The notes under the pieces: model-generated
Seen by the model: the letters and a program-made list of their open reading frames with translations, nothing else
Told to the model about the DNA's origin: nothing
Database searches by the model: none
Position numbers and translations under genes: made by a program
Part shown: positions 18,155 to 30,723 of the stretch, one piece after another
Layout of the letters: each line of letters opens with the position of its first letter
Numbering within the stretch: the stretch's first letter is position 1
NCBI RefSeq assembly: GCF_019469185.1
Contig: NZ_CP048264.1
Span: 1,550,001 to 1,614,000, forward strand
Direction: 5' to 3'
DNA: 64,000 nt
DNA from: Gilliamella sp. ESL0441
GTDB lineage: Bacteria > Pseudomonadota > Gammaproteobacteria > Enterobacterales > Orbaceae

Positions 18155-20770
18155 TTAGAATGAATAAATTAAACCTAGTTGTCCACCAACTTGTGAATAC
18201 TTATCAGAACCAAAGCGTCCATCAAGTTGAGCATAAGCGCTTAGCGATTTTGTAAAATTACCACTCACACCTGCTTTAAACTCTGCGAAATTTTTACCCA
18301 GATCGGCATCGACATGTTTACCTTTAACTTTAGCTTCTGGTGATGTTGAATCATAAATCCAGTTCGCTTCAACAAATGGTAATATACCTGTAGTCGATTT
18401 TGTATTTTGTGCATATAAACGTGCACCTAAGCGTAATTGTGCGCCGTCAGCATTGATATTATCCACTTTTCCAGTTCGACCCAAATTAAATTTATCGCTG
18501 TCTTGCCAGGTATAACCAACTTGAGCATGTGGTTCAAATAGCCAATTTGTTTCTTCTCCTTGAAGAGCAATCAAACCATAACCCATTTCGGCAGATAAGC
18601 TAAATGCATTGCCATCATACTTACTAGAATAGTTTCTTACATTTGATAAATGTACAGAAGTCTTATGTTTGAACCAGCTATATTGTGCCCAAGTATCGAC
18701 ATAAAGCCCTTCACCATTTGTCTGAGCATTCCAATGACCATACACACCTAAATTATAGCCGTTAACAGTTCCATCACCTTTACGTTGACTATGTTTTTGT
18801 TTGGTATCAATTGAACTGTGACCGTAACCACCATAAACACCAACTTTTAATTGATCTGTGCTTAGTACATCAACACCCATTTCTATTACTGATGTTTTGA
18901 TTTTTACTGACTGTTTGCCATTAAACATATCTGTGCGAGTACGATGATACTTATAACGCATCCAGACATCTGAATCCGGAACATAAATAGCTGCATCACG
19001 ATCATGTGCACTTTGACGGAACATATTTGACGCGGCTAATTGGTTAGCAAAAACAGAAGCAACAACTGGTGATTTTCTTATATTTGATAATGCACTAGTA
19101 TATTCAATGGTTAATTTACCATCTTCATCTCGTCCAATAGTATAATCAATTTCACTATCTTTCTTCTCAATTACATTCCAAATCGCTTCATCTTCGCCTT
19201 CAACATCAACAAACTGGATTTTTCCGTCATCAACATCGCCATTACCAATTTCAGTAATATCAATATTGGTTTTACCTGAAGCATCACCTTTAATAACAAG
19301 TTTATCTGACTGACCGTTTTCGGTATCCAGATAAACATTTAGTCTACCATCATCGCCGTAGTAATCGCCATTTACTGTTAATACAGTATCTGCAGAGTTT
19401 TCACCTAAATCGACAGTACCACCATTGACTAGATTTCCAATTGTTTGGTCATGATCTCTTAAATTTAGCGAACCATTTTTACCAATATTGTAATCAGATT
19501 TCTCACTGAAGACATTTTTGGCATTTGCATTCCAAGATCCACCTGTTATATTGGTGTTTCCTTCATAAGTATGTTTACCACTAATAAAGTTATCACCAGA
19601 GATTACATTGACATTGCCTTTTCCATTTGCTTTGCTATCAATATCCCAGCCTACTTGATAATCATTATTAGTATGATTGAAATTAAGTTCACCCGCTGGT
19701 AATGATGGATCTTGATTTACAAAATGGATAGCTGGCACATCAACCGTTCCCGCTTTTTGTGGTGCTTCGTTTGGTTTACCACCAATATTTAATTTACCGC
19801 CCTCATTGATGGTTATACCTTCACTTTTGCTTTTGTCGTTTTCAGTTGTGGCTATTTTGGCATCATTAGAGACCGTGATTTCACTTTTGTTACCAATGAA
19901 TATATCCTTAACCACATTCAATTCAGAATCAGTTCCATCAATAAATACTTTACCGCCATTTCTAACGACTAAAGTACCGTTGACTTTATCACCAATATTG
20001 GCTTTAGCACCATTTAAAATATTCAGCTCAGCATGACCTGTATTTGTATTTTTTTCTGGCCCTACACGCATAGTGGCCGCTTTTAATGTTGAATCCTTAC
20101 CTATAACATTAAAAATTGCGGTACCATTTGCATATCCAAGTAATAAAGTATTTTTTGCATCAAATAAGCCGCCCTCTATTACGTCAACTTTGGCATTACC
20201 ATTAGAACCAACAATTACTTGAATATTCGCATCTTGAATAAATGCGCTTCCTTTACCTTTCACTGTTAGGGTAGTATTAGAACCAGCTTCACTTCCTATA
20301 CTTGGCGAAGCCCAAGCAGTATTTGTGAAAGTACCACCATTTGTGATTAATACATTCGCATCACCACCTTGGAAGCCAAAATAAGCAACACCTTGAGCAT
20401 TAGTAAGATGTCCATTATCAAGAATTAATTCACCTGAATTTCCTGCGCCTCTACCAACTAAAATTCTTGATAACGTTAGTGTACCGCCATCACTAATCGT
20501 TAGACTTCCTTTTCCATTTGCCCCTGACCCTAATGAATATTCATCATTGGTTATTTGACCACTTTGAATTGTGCCAGTACCATCACCTTTGATTGTTTCA
20601 TTCGAATTAATATGTATTGATGCAGCAAGTGCACTTTCAGACATAGCAGCTGTAATCAAGATGGCCGCAGCAATTTTACTTACTGAAGATTTTGTTTTGC
20701 CTTTGGCTAGTTCTGATACAGCCAAGCTTATTCCTTGTCTATTTTTTAATACCTTGTATATCTTATTCAT
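18155..20770 (-). CDS. Type V autotransporter with extended signal peptide
   Basis: The 871-residue protein starts with an extended signal-peptide region (MNKIYKVLKNRQGISLAVSE), then a hydrophobic core and a cleavage-like SALAA near residue 49. The passenger (about 50-560) is built of glycine/asparagine-rich beta-helix repeats such as GNGKGSLTISDGGTLTL and SGELILDNG. The last about 290 residues form an autotransporter beta-barrel ending in GLIYSF, with the terminal phenylalanine recognised by BamA. Such proteins are adhesins or surface factors; the specific role is unknown. AGGAA precedes the ATG. It is a single-gene unit with its own terminator. Confidence 0.9.
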   Translation of the reverse strand: MNKIYKVLKNRQGISLAVSELAKGKTKSSVSKIAAAILITAAMSESALAASIHINSNETIKGDGTGTIQSGQITNDEYSLGSGANGKGSLTISDGGTLTLSRILVGRGAGNSGELILDNGHLTNAQGVAYFGFQGGDANVLITNGGTFTNTAWASPSIGSEAGSNTTLTVKGKGSAFIQDANIQVIVGSNGNAKVDVIEGGLFDAKNTLLLGYANGTAIFNVIGKDSTLKAATMRVGPEKNTNTGHAELNILNGAKANIGDKVNGTLVVRNGGKVFIDGTDSELNVVKDIFIGNKSEITVSNDAKIATTENDKSKSEGITINEGGKLNIGGKPNEAPQKAGTVDVPAIHFVNQDPSLPAGELNFNHTNNDYQVGWDIDSKANGKGNVNVISGDNFISGKHTYEGNTNITGGSWNANAKNVFSEKSDYNIGKNGSLNLRDHDQTIGNLVNGGTVDLGENSADTVLTVNGDYYGDDGRLNVYLDTENGQSDKLVIKGDASGKTNIDITEIGNGDVDDGKIQFVDVEGEDEAIWNVIEKKDSEIDYTIGRDEDGKLTIEYTSALSNIRKSPVVASVFANQLAASNMFRQSAHDRDAAIYVPDSDVWMRYKYHRTRTDMFNGKQSVKIKTSVIEMGVDVLSTDQLKVGVYGGYGHSSIDTKQKHSQRKGDGTVNGYNLGVYGHWNAQTNGEGLYVDTWAQYSWFKHKTSVHLSNVRNYSSKYDGNAFSLSAEMGYGLIALQGEETNWLFEPHAQVGYTWQDSDKFNLGRTGKVDNINADGAQLRLGARLYAQNTKSTTGILPFVEANWIYDSTSPEAKVKGKHVDADLGKNFAEFKAGVSGNFTKSLSAYAQLDGRFGSDKYSQVGGQLGLIYSF

Positions 20771-21355
20771 TTGTTATGATTTCCTTCATTTTAACGATAT
20801 TTAAAAAAGCTAATGATATTTTACTAGCTTTTGTAAAAAAATATTATTGATCGGATATAGTGATCAATCAATACCCCATTTATCGAAAATTTCTAACAAA
20901 TAATGTAATTTTATTTTAATTTATTGTTTTTATTGTTAATTGATAGTTAATTACGTGACAATTAATTAGTGTTTTTTTCGCTAAATTTACAATTCAACCT
21001 TGGAAATATGATAACAATTTAATTGTCTTTCTATTTTTTATATGGTGTTGTTTATATGTAATAAATTCGTCATTTAATAGAATTTGCAATCGAGTATTAA
21101 TCTCCTAAGAAAAATTAATTTAGTCTGCTTTCATTATAGAGTCATTGATCAATTTTAGTTGCAACCTACAGTAGATAAGGAAATACCATATGTTTTACAA
21201 ACAATTAATCATTTTTAGATTATTTTTACTAGTCTGAAATTAAGGGAAATAATGATCTTTCTTCTTGATTTCGAAGAAAGATTTATTTTGAAGAGGATTT
21301 TCACAGGTACCTGATTAAATACCTGATTTTATGTTAGTAATTGACCAAATTAATA
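20771..21355. other. Long AT-rich gap upstream of the autotransporter
   Basis: These 585 bp hold the autotransporter promoter region but no credible gene. Two small structures are visible. One is a 10-bp hairpin, ATCTTTCTTC at 21255-21264 with GAAGAAAGAT at 21273-21282. The other is a palindrome, CAGGTACCTG at 21304-21313, overlapping a direct repeat TACCTGATT (21308 and 21320). The length is consistent with complex regulation of a surface protein, but I cannot name a regulator. Confidence 0.45.
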
Positions 21356-22246
21356 TTAGATTTGAGATGAAAATAGATGATCGGTTTGCTGGTCAATGTA
21401 AGCTTGATTGACAAGTATTCCATCACTCACACCTTCAACTTGAGGACCTTTATCCGTATGTTTTAACATTTTTTTCGTTATCGTTAAGACACTTTTTTGC
21501 TGGCATTTTGGACATTGGCAATATTCATAATTTAGAAGAGACACGCTTTCGCCTGTTGTGGTAACAATATCCTTAGTATCCTTATGAAAATCCACATTTG
21601 CTAATGCATTGGCATAACTACCTACTCGGCTATTATTAATATTGTCTTCTAATTCTTCATTAGACAAGGAATAGAAAAAATATTTTTTGTACCAAGTTTG
21701 GCAATCTTCACAAAAGGCATCTTCTATAAATAAAACTGTTAAAATTGGGTAAAAGAAGACTAAGAATTCAACCAGATAAACGCCAGCTAATAACATCCCT
21801 GAAATTGAACCTTTTGATGAGCTACCTTTAGTAATCGTGATTTCACGATAAGGAATAATATCATCTATTAATATAGTTATGGTATCAATTGGCGATAAAA
21901 ACAGTGAAATCCAATTTGACAAGTAATTAGTGTCAAATAACAAAACTTCAAAAGTAACCAAATTTGAATAATAGGCAAATAAGCAGATTAAAAAAGTCAT
22001 TAATATATTGATTTTAACGTTACGGATCTTCGCTAATTGAGATAAATTAGATTGCAACATGATTATCAAATAACACATCCCGACAAGAAGACCGATATCA
22101 ATAAGAATCAATGGAGAAAAACGAGAGATTATGGCATATACTACGCCGAGTATAATAGCCACAAAAATACCAAGCAAAGTTAAAACAATTGTAGAGCCCA
22201 GATTGAATTTATTTGAAAATTGATAGTGTTCAGTTGAGGTGTTCAT
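21356..22246 (-). CDS. Membrane protein with paired CxxC motifs, unknown function
   Basis: The 296-residue product has about four or five transmembrane helices (about residues 15-35, 44-64, 80-102, 150-172). Its soluble C-terminal part carries two cysteine pairs (CEDCQTW near 185 and CQCPKCQQ near 245), which suggests a zinc-ribbon-like fold. I do not recognise a family. AAGGA lies seven bases before the ATG. It is flanked by long AT-rich gaps and looks like an isolated accessory gene. Confidence 0.6.
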   Translation of the reverse strand: MNTSTEHYQFSNKFNLGSTIVLTLLGIFVAIILGVVYAIISRFSPLILIDIGLLVGMCYLIIMLQSNLSQLAKIRNVKINILMTFLICLFAYYSNLVTFEVLLFDTNYLSNWISLFLSPIDTITILIDDIIPYREITITKGSSSKGSISGMLLAGVYLVEFLVFFYPILTVLFIEDAFCEDCQTWYKKYFFYSLSNEELEDNINNSRVGSYANALANVDFHKDTKDIVTTTGESVSLLNYEYCQCPKCQQKSVLTITKKMLKHTDKGPQVEGVSDGILVNQAYIDQQTDHLFSSQI

Positions 22247-22459
22247 TATTTTTTCCTTATGTTTATAGATATAATCTACTTTGATTATTTCAACAGAAAA
22301 ATTGAATAATTTATTTTATTGACAGTAAGTAAAACCGTCATTATTTTTATAAAATATATCAAAGCTTATTTTTTGAAGCGGCGTATTTTAATATGAGTAA
22401 AAGGAAAGAAAAAGGGGTTTTTTTAATTGTTAAAATCGTACTATTTTTAAACTCATTAA

Positions 22460-22501
22460 CTTCTCAATATTTTGATAATAAAATCAATTGATATTGAGAA
22501 G
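22460..22501. terminator. Hairpin downstream of yicC
   Basis: CTTCTCAATAT (22460-22470) and ATATTGAGAAG (22491-22501) form an 11-bp stem, 30 bp past the yicC stop on the minus strand. The 20-nt loop can partly pair. There is no clear U-run, so this is only a probable terminator. Confidence 0.4.
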
Positions 22502-22530
22502 AATTACGTTGTTATATCTAATTAATAAAA

Positions 22531-23397
22531 TTATTCGATATTTTGTACTTGTTCTCGAATTTGTTCTATTAAAACTTTTAATTCAATGGCACTTGCCGTG
22601 ACATCGGCATTAATGGATTTTGAGGCAATGGTATTCGATTCGCGGTTGAATTCTTGCATCATAAAATCAAGTCGACGCCCAATGGCTTCATTTTTTTTCA
22701 AAATTGCATAAGTTTCTTTAACGTGTGTCATCAAACGATCAAGCTCTTCAGCAACATCAATACGTTGAGCCATCATGACAATTTCTTGTTCTAACCTTGA
22801 GCTATCTAATTCGATATTGGCTTCAGCTAATTTATTTTGTAGACGCTCTTTTTGCCATTCCAAAATTTGTGGCATCCATTGACGAATTTTTTCAACTTGT
22901 TCGGTTATTCCCTCAAGTCGTTGGATGATAAGATCACGTAATGCTTTGCCTTCTCGCTCACGCACAGCAATAAATTCATCAATTGTCGAATCTAATAAAG
23001 CTAGAAGTTCTTGTGATATGGTGTCTAAATTTTGCTCTTTAGCTGATAACACACCTGGCCAACGTAAGACATCAATAGGATTCACTTCACCAGATTTGTG
23101 CTCTGACTGAATCCAATTAGCTGCATTTAAAATTTGCTTAGCAAGATCTTGATTTAAAGATAATTCTTGATGTTGTGCAGCAGGATCCAATTCAAAACGC
23201 AAATGGCATTCAATTTTACCCCGCGTTAAACGATGACGAAGCCGTTCACGAATAATAGGCTCAAGTGAGCGAAACTGTTCAGGCAAACGGATGTAAGTTT
23301 CTAAATAACGTTGGTTGACCGAACGAAGCTCCCAAGAAGCGGTCCCCCATGGTTGATTTACTTCTTTTCTGGCATAAGCGGTCATACTGGAAATCAT
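22531..23397 (-). CDS. yicC: YicC family endoribonuclease
   Basis: YicC-type proteins are small-RNA-degrading endoribonucleases. The 288-residue protein starts MISSMTAYAR and contains LRSVNQRYLETYIRLPEQFRSLEP. It ends with the conserved RLDFMMQEFNRESNTIASKS block. Length equals E. coli YicC (287). It is divergent from rph, with a promoter region of about 160 bp between, the same arrangement as in E. coli. Confidence 0.93.
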   Translation of the reverse strand: MISSMTAYARKEVNQPWGTASWELRSVNQRYLETYIRLPEQFRSLEPIIRERLRHRLTRGKIECHLRFELDPAAQHQELSLNQDLAKQILNAANWIQSEHKSGEVNPIDVLRWPGVLSAKEQNLDTISQELLALLDSTIDEFIAVREREGKALRDLIIQRLEGITEQVEKIRQWMPQILEWQKERLQNKLAEANIELDSSRLEQEIVMMAQRIDVAEELDRLMTHVKETYAILKKNEAIGRRLDFMMQEFNRESNTIASKSINADVTASAIELKVLIEQIREQVQNIE

Positions 23398-23451
23398 AAT
23401 GGCTTCCTAAAATTTGTAAAAAACTTGCTGGGCATTGTATCACAAATTCTG

Positions 23452-23457
23452 TATAAT
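23452..23457 (+). promoter_or_regulatory. Probable -10 element for rph-pyrE
   Basis: A perfect TATAAT lies about 100 bp upstream of the rph start. It is followed by a leader that can form an 8-bp stem (ACATCAAC at 23478-23485 with GTTGATGT at 23494-23501). No good -35 hexamer is found at 16-18 bp, so the assignment is tentative. Confidence 0.35.
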
Positions 23458-23555
23458 GCGCTCTTAGCTTAGGCTAAACATCAACCTTTTCTTGTTGATG
23501 TCCTCCTAAATGGTAAATTCAAAACGATTTTTAAATATAATTGCTGGAGAAATGC

Positions 23556-24272
23556 ATGCGCCCGTCAGGTCGATCTGCGGAACAAGTCCGCCCTATCAAA
23601 ATTACCCGTCATTACACTAAGCATGCAGAAGGTTCTGTATTAGTTGAGTTTGGTGAAACAAAAGTACTGTGTAATGCAACTGTCGATGAAAGTGTTCCTC
23701 GTTTTTTAAAAGGTCAAAATCAGGGTTGGGTCACGGCTGAATATGGTATGTTGCCACGAGCCACTAATTCGAGAACACAACGTGAAGCGGCAAAAGGTAA
23801 ACAGACAGGTCGCACGATGGAAATTCAACGATTAATTGCTCGTTCATTAAGAGCAATGATAGATCTTAAACTTTTAGGCGAATATACCATTACCTTAGAC
23901 TGCGATGTCATTCAAGCTGACGGTGGTACAAGAACAGCTTCAATTACTGGCGCGTGTGTAGCCCTAAATGATGCGATCAATAAAATGATTGCCGAAGGTA
24001 AAGTAAAACAAAATCCGATTAAATCATTGGTCGCTGCTGTGTCTGTCGGTATTGTCGATGGTCAACCGGTATGTGATTTAGAATATATTGAAGATTCTAA
24101 TGCTGAAACTGATATGAATGTAGTAATGACTGATGACGGACGAATTATTGAAGTTCAAGGAACTGCCGAAGGTGAACCTTTTAGTCATGACGAATTATTA
24201 AAATTATTAGAATTAGCTAAAAATGGCATTGCAACAATTATTGATGCACAAAGACAGGCCTTAAAAGATTAA
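23556..24272 (+). CDS. rph: Ribonuclease PH
   Basis: RNase PH is a phosphate-dependent 3'-5' exonuclease that trims tRNA precursors. The 238-residue protein from [14 protein letters not shown] has the same length as intact E. coli RNase PH. It keeps the [29 protein letters not shown] and [20 protein letters not shown] segments with the catalytic and phosphate-binding residues. Unlike the frameshifted rph of E. coli K-12, the frame is intact. GGAG lies upstream of the chosen ATG. It is followed by pyrE after 13 bp, the classic rph-pyrE operon. Confidence 0.96.
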   Translation: MRPSGRSAEQVRPIKITRHYTKHAEGSVLVEFGETKVLCNATVDESVPRFLKGQNQGWVTAEYGMLPRATNSRTQREAAKGKQTGRTMEIQRLIARSLRAMIDLKLLGEYTITLDCDVIQADGGTRTASITGACVALNDAINKMIAEGKVKQNPIKSLVAAVSVGIVDGQPVCDLEYIEDSNAETDMNVVMTDDGRIIEVQGTAEGEPFSHDELLKLLELAKNGIATIIDAQRQALKD

Positions 24273-24285
24273 TTGGAGAGGATCG

Positions 24286-24933
24286 ATGAAATCATACAAA
24301 AGTGAATTTATTGAATTTGCTTTAAATCGGCAAGCATTGAAATTTGGCGAATTCACCTTAAAATCAGGTCGAAAAAGTCCTTATTTTTTTAATGCGGGTT
24401 TGTTTAACACCGGTAAAGATTTAGCCCTTTTAGGTCGCTTTTACGCTGCTGCTTTATTAGATGCCAAGCTTGAATATGACGTAATTTTTGGCCCTGCTTA
24501 TAAGGGGATTCCGATTGTATCATCAACTGTCGTTGCATTATCTGAACATCACAACGTTGATGTACCCTACTGCTTTAATCGTAAAGAGGCAAAAGATCAT
24601 GGTGAAGGAGGTAACTTGGTCGGTAGTTCGATTTACGAACAACGTGTTATGCTGATTGACGATGTTATTACTGCCGGAACCGCAATACGTGAATCGATGC
24701 GAATATTGGAAGATAATAAATCAAAATTAGCTGGCGTATTAATTTGCTTAGACCGACAAGAAAAAGGTCGTGCCGATCTTTCTGCAATTCAAGAAATTAA
24801 ACAAACTTATCATTGCGAAGTGATTTCAATTATTACGCTTGATGATTTGATCCAATATCTTTATCAAGATCCAACCAGACAAGATCAAGTTAAACTAGTT
24901 GAAGCCTATCGTGCGCAATATGGTATAAACTAA
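24286..24933 (+). CDS. pyrE: Orotate phosphoribosyltransferase
   Basis: PyrE joins orotate to PRPP to form OMP in pyrimidine synthesis. The 215-residue protein has the N-terminal [19 protein letters not shown], the dimer-loop [15 protein letters not shown] with catalytic lysine and arginine, and the PRPP-binding [13 protein letters not shown]. Length is as in E. coli (213). GGAG precedes the ATG. It is co-transcribed with rph; no attenuator like the one between E. coli rph and pyrE fits in the 13-bp gap. Confidence 0.96.
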   Translation: MKSYKSEFIEFALNRQALKFGEFTLKSGRKSPYFFNAGLFNTGKDLALLGRFYAAALLDAKLEYDVIFGPAYKGIPIVSSTVVALSEHHNVDVPYCFNRKEAKDHGEGGNLVGSSIYEQRVMLIDDVITAGTAIRESMRILEDNKSKLAGVLICLDRQEKGRADLSAIQEIKQTYHCEVISIITLDDLIQYLYQDPTRQDQVKLVEAYRAQYGIN

Positions 24934-24964
24934 AGTAAACTTTTACACAATCATCAAATAAAAT

Positions 24965-24986
24965 AAAAGCGTTGAAAAACGCTTTT
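24965..24986 (+). terminator. Terminator after pyrE
   Basis: AAAAGCGTT (24965-24973) and AACGCTTTT (24978-24986) form a 9-bp stem with a GAAA loop, 32 bp past the pyrE stop. A T-rich stretch follows further on. Confidence 0.65.
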
Positions 24987-25126
24987 ACATCTTTTTAGAA
25001 TCCCATACATTTTTTAGACATTTAATCTGCTTTTTATCTATAATCTAGACTAGATTTATTTAGCCTTTTATTAGCAATACAACAAGTATTTTTATAAACA
25101 AATAAACATTAACTAAGGATAAAAAG

Positions 25127-26233
25127 ATGAAAAAAACAATTTTATTTGCCATGTTACTCAATATTGGTATCGCCTTTAATAGTCATGCTGCTAACTCAGT
25201 TACTCAAGAATTGAATGTCAATAATACTTATTTGCAATTACAAGAATTAAAATATGGCAAAAATTTAATACCTGTGGGAGAAGTTGAAGCTAAAATTTCT
25301 GAAACCGTCATATTAAAACCTGACACGGTACAATTTTCTGTAACTTTATTAACTGACGCCGCATCACCCAACGATGCCTCAGATCGCAATGTAACGACAA
25401 TCAAACAATTTAAAGATGAATTAGTGAAATTAGGCTTAACTGAAGACAATTTAGAGACAATTGGTTATCAAAACAATGTGAGAGAGATAAATCAAGAAAA
25501 TAGTCAAGAAAATTCAAAATATCAAGCAAATATGAATATTGTTATAAAGATTGATAATAACGATAGTTTTGTTGATCTCAATAAAATATTAGATAAATAT
25601 GATATTAATGATATTCATCAAGTAAAAAGTGATAAAGTTAAGAATCTCTATGCTTTCAATATTCGCGAAACAGCCCAAACTTTAAATAAAGCCAAAGATA
25701 ATCTTTATAAAAAATATTCAACCATTACCGATGAATTAAAAAAACTTCAATTAACTGATTTCACCATAACCAATTCAGATACGGATAAAATATCACCGGA
25801 AAGAATTACAGTAAAACAATATTACGTTCAGCATAATCTTATGGTCAAAACAACTAAGCTTGAACTTATTGGTAAAATTATTGCTAAAGCTCAAGAATTA
25901 AAAATGGTCGTCAATGATGATACTCATTACAGCGTTTCGAAAGAAGCTGTTCAAAAAGCAATTGAAGAACATGAAGCAATATTATTAGCTAAACTTAAAA
26001 ATAAAGTTGAACGACTACTGGCAAAACAATATCTACTAGGTGCCCCTAAACAGCTTAATATAACCGGTGGAGAATTTGATCTGGAATCAGAATACAGAGA
26101 CGCTCGACGTTATGCGAACAGATTGTATGCTGATGGATACGTGAAGGAGGATGTTAATATTTATGCACCAACAGATTACAGAGTAAAATTGGTTTTATCG
26201 GGTACTTTTGAAACACTTAAACCTATACAATAA
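25127..26233 (+). CDS. Exported SIMPL-domain (DUF541-like) protein
   Basis: The 368-residue product has a clear signal peptide (MKKTILFAMLLNIGIAFNSHAA). The first mature domain has the SIMPL pattern: a GEVEAKISETVILKPDTVQF strand, then NVTTIKQFKDELVKLGLTEDNLETIGY. YggE-like proteins of this family are periplasmic and linked to oxidative-stress tolerance, but the biochemical role is unclear. It is about 120 residues longer than YggE, with an extra helical C-terminal region. The family call is moderate because similarity is by pattern only. It appears monocistronic with its own terminator. Confidence 0.6.
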   Translation: MKKTILFAMLLNIGIAFNSHAANSVTQELNVNNTYLQLQELKYGKNLIPVGEVEAKISETVILKPDTVQFSVTLLTDAASPNDASDRNVTTIKQFKDELVKLGLTEDNLETIGYQNNVREINQENSQENSKYQANMNIVIKIDNNDSFVDLNKILDKYDINDIHQVKSDKVKNLYAFNIRETAQTLNKAKDNLYKKYSTITDELKKLQLTDFTITNSDTDKISPERITVKQYYVQHNLMVKTTKLELIGKIIAKAQELKMVVNDDTHYSVSKEAVQKAIEEHEAILLAKLKNKVERLLAKQYLLGAPKQLNITGGEFDLESEYRDARRYANRLYADGYVKEDVNIYAPTDYRVKLVLSGTFETLKPIQ

Positions 26234-26264
26234 ACTTTTAAGATAAATCTATCATCAATTGAAC

Positions 26265-26315
26265 ACGCTCTCCTTAGTTAGCTTTTTAACTAAAAGCTAA
26301 ATAGTCGGAGAGCGT
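26265..26315 (+). terminator. Compound hairpin after the SIMPL gene
   Basis: ACGCTCTCC (26265-26273) pairs with GGAGAGCGT (26307-26315). Nested within is a second stem (TTAGTTA at 26274-26280 with TAACTAA at 26287-26293). It lies about 30 bp after the stop codon and is the probable transcript end, although the U-tract is short. Confidence 0.6.
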
Positions 26316-26425
26316 TTAAACCCAAATATACTTACCATTTTATTTATAATTTAAAGTATTTATTGTACAAATAGTTTACTAAATCAATCATCCATATTTT
26401 CAAGCTACTCTTTTAAAACTTCGAT

Positions 26426-27130
26426 TCATTTAGAATGGCTCTGCACATAAAATTTAGCATTGTCGTAATGGTAGATAATTTTCGAAAAATCGAATGGTTC
26501 TCCTGCCGATGTATAAAATATCTCTTCAACACATAACGCCGGATCGCCTGCTTGTAAGCCCAAGTATTCTGCTATTTCAGCGTCTAATTTTATCGCTTTG
26601 AAATATTTATCTGAAAAACCAATGCTAATTTTACAGATATCTTTCACATAACTAAATATTGAATGCTCAGCAATTTCTTTATTCAAATATGACACCAGTT
26701 TTTTGCGATAATAAGATTGTTCAAACCCATATATTTTACCATCAACATATCGCAATCGTTTGACGTAGTAGACTTGTTCACCCTCACAACATCTTAAATT
26801 TTCTTTCACTTTTTTATCTGGTTCCACAATATCAACATTAAATACTTGCGATGCTCCAGGAAGATCATTCAAATCCACACTAAACCCATGACTTTCTAAA
26901 AAATTGAGATAGCCACTTTTTTTGGGCTGTCTAACAAAAATACCACTTCCTTGTATTTGATAGATGACTCCGTGTCGTTCAAGTCGATTTAATGCTTTAA
27001 TAATGGTCGTTCGACTTACTTGAAACTGATTAATCAATCCTTCAATATTTGGTAACTGAGTATCTTTGGGTAATTTTTGCTGACAAATAGCTTGTTGAAT
27101 TTTATCGGCAACGTCCTGATATTTCAGCAT
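26426..27130 (-). CDS. GntR/UTRA family transcriptional regulator
   Basis: The 234-residue protein has a winged-helix DNA-binding domain (about residues 1-70; LPNIEGLINQFQVSRTTIIKALNRLERHGVIYQIQGSGIFV). A UTRA ligand-binding domain follows (about 90-230), the HutC subfamily layout. Regulators of this kind next to sugar PTS genes usually repress them and respond to a phosphorylated sugar. It is divergent from the adjacent beta-glucoside PTS gene with a 177-bp intergenic region, so it is the likely regulator of that operon. The actual operator is not identified. Confidence 0.85.
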   Translation of the reverse strand: MLKYQDVADKIQQAICQQKLPKDTQLPNIEGLINQFQVSRTTIIKALNRLERHGVIYQIQGSGIFVRQPKKSGYLNFLESHGFSVDLNDLPGASQVFNVDIVEPDKKVKENLRCCEGEQVYYVKRLRYVDGKIYGFEQSYYRKKLVSYLNKEIAEHSIFSYVKDICKISIGFSDKYFKAIKLDAEIAEYLGLQAGDPALCVEEIFYTSAGEPFDFSKIIYHYDNAKFYVQSHSK

Positions 27131-27208
27131 TTATTTTCCTTACATTATTAATCAATAGTTAAATCACATTTTATACTTATTATTTTAATATCAAAGCGAG
27201 CATATTTA

Positions 27209-27230
27209 AAATTAGATCTAGATCACAAAC
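27209..27230 (+). promoter_or_regulatory. CRP-like site upstream of beta-glucoside operon 1
   Basis: The 22-bp stretch centred on GATCTAGATCACA matches the symmetric CRP consensus at 17 positions. The right half-site TCACA is perfect and the left is degenerate (TTAGA). It lies about 90 bp upstream of the PTS start. Catabolite control of a PTS operon is expected, but binding is inferred. Confidence 0.5.
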
Positions 27231-27307
27231 AATAAAATTGGTAATTAACAATTTTCAATTTGTCGATAAGATAAGCTAACTGTATTTTTTATAAGGAACT
27301 TAAAACG

Positions 27308-30633
<3,326 letters not shown>

Positions 30634-30640
30634 GACTTAG

Positions 30641-30703
30641 TTAAGCCAAACTCATTTATGGGGATTTTGTGATATTTCAATCATCCCCATAAATTCAGCT
30701 TAA
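30641..30703 (+). terminator. Hairpin after the GH1 gene of operon 1
   Basis: ATTTATGGGGA (30654-30664) pairs with TCCCCATAAAT (30684-30694), and an outer TTAAGC/GCTTAA pair (30641-30646, 30698-30703) extends it. It begins 8 bp after the stop. No U-run follows, so termination is inferred from position and stem length. Confidence 0.45.
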
Positions 30704-30723
30704 CGCCTTAATGCTTTAAATAA

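Noticed and set aside
21190..21237. A 15-codon frame (MFYKQLIIFRLFLLV) preceded by an AAGGA-like sequence, with a hairpin after it
   Set aside because: Too short and too AT-typical to separate from chance. No promoter or downstream plus-strand gene makes it a convincing leader peptide.
22460..22501. Hairpin after yicC considered as a separate RNA gene
   Set aside because: It lies just downstream of yicC on the same strand and is more simply its transcript end. No promoter-like signal or U-tail supports an independent RNA.
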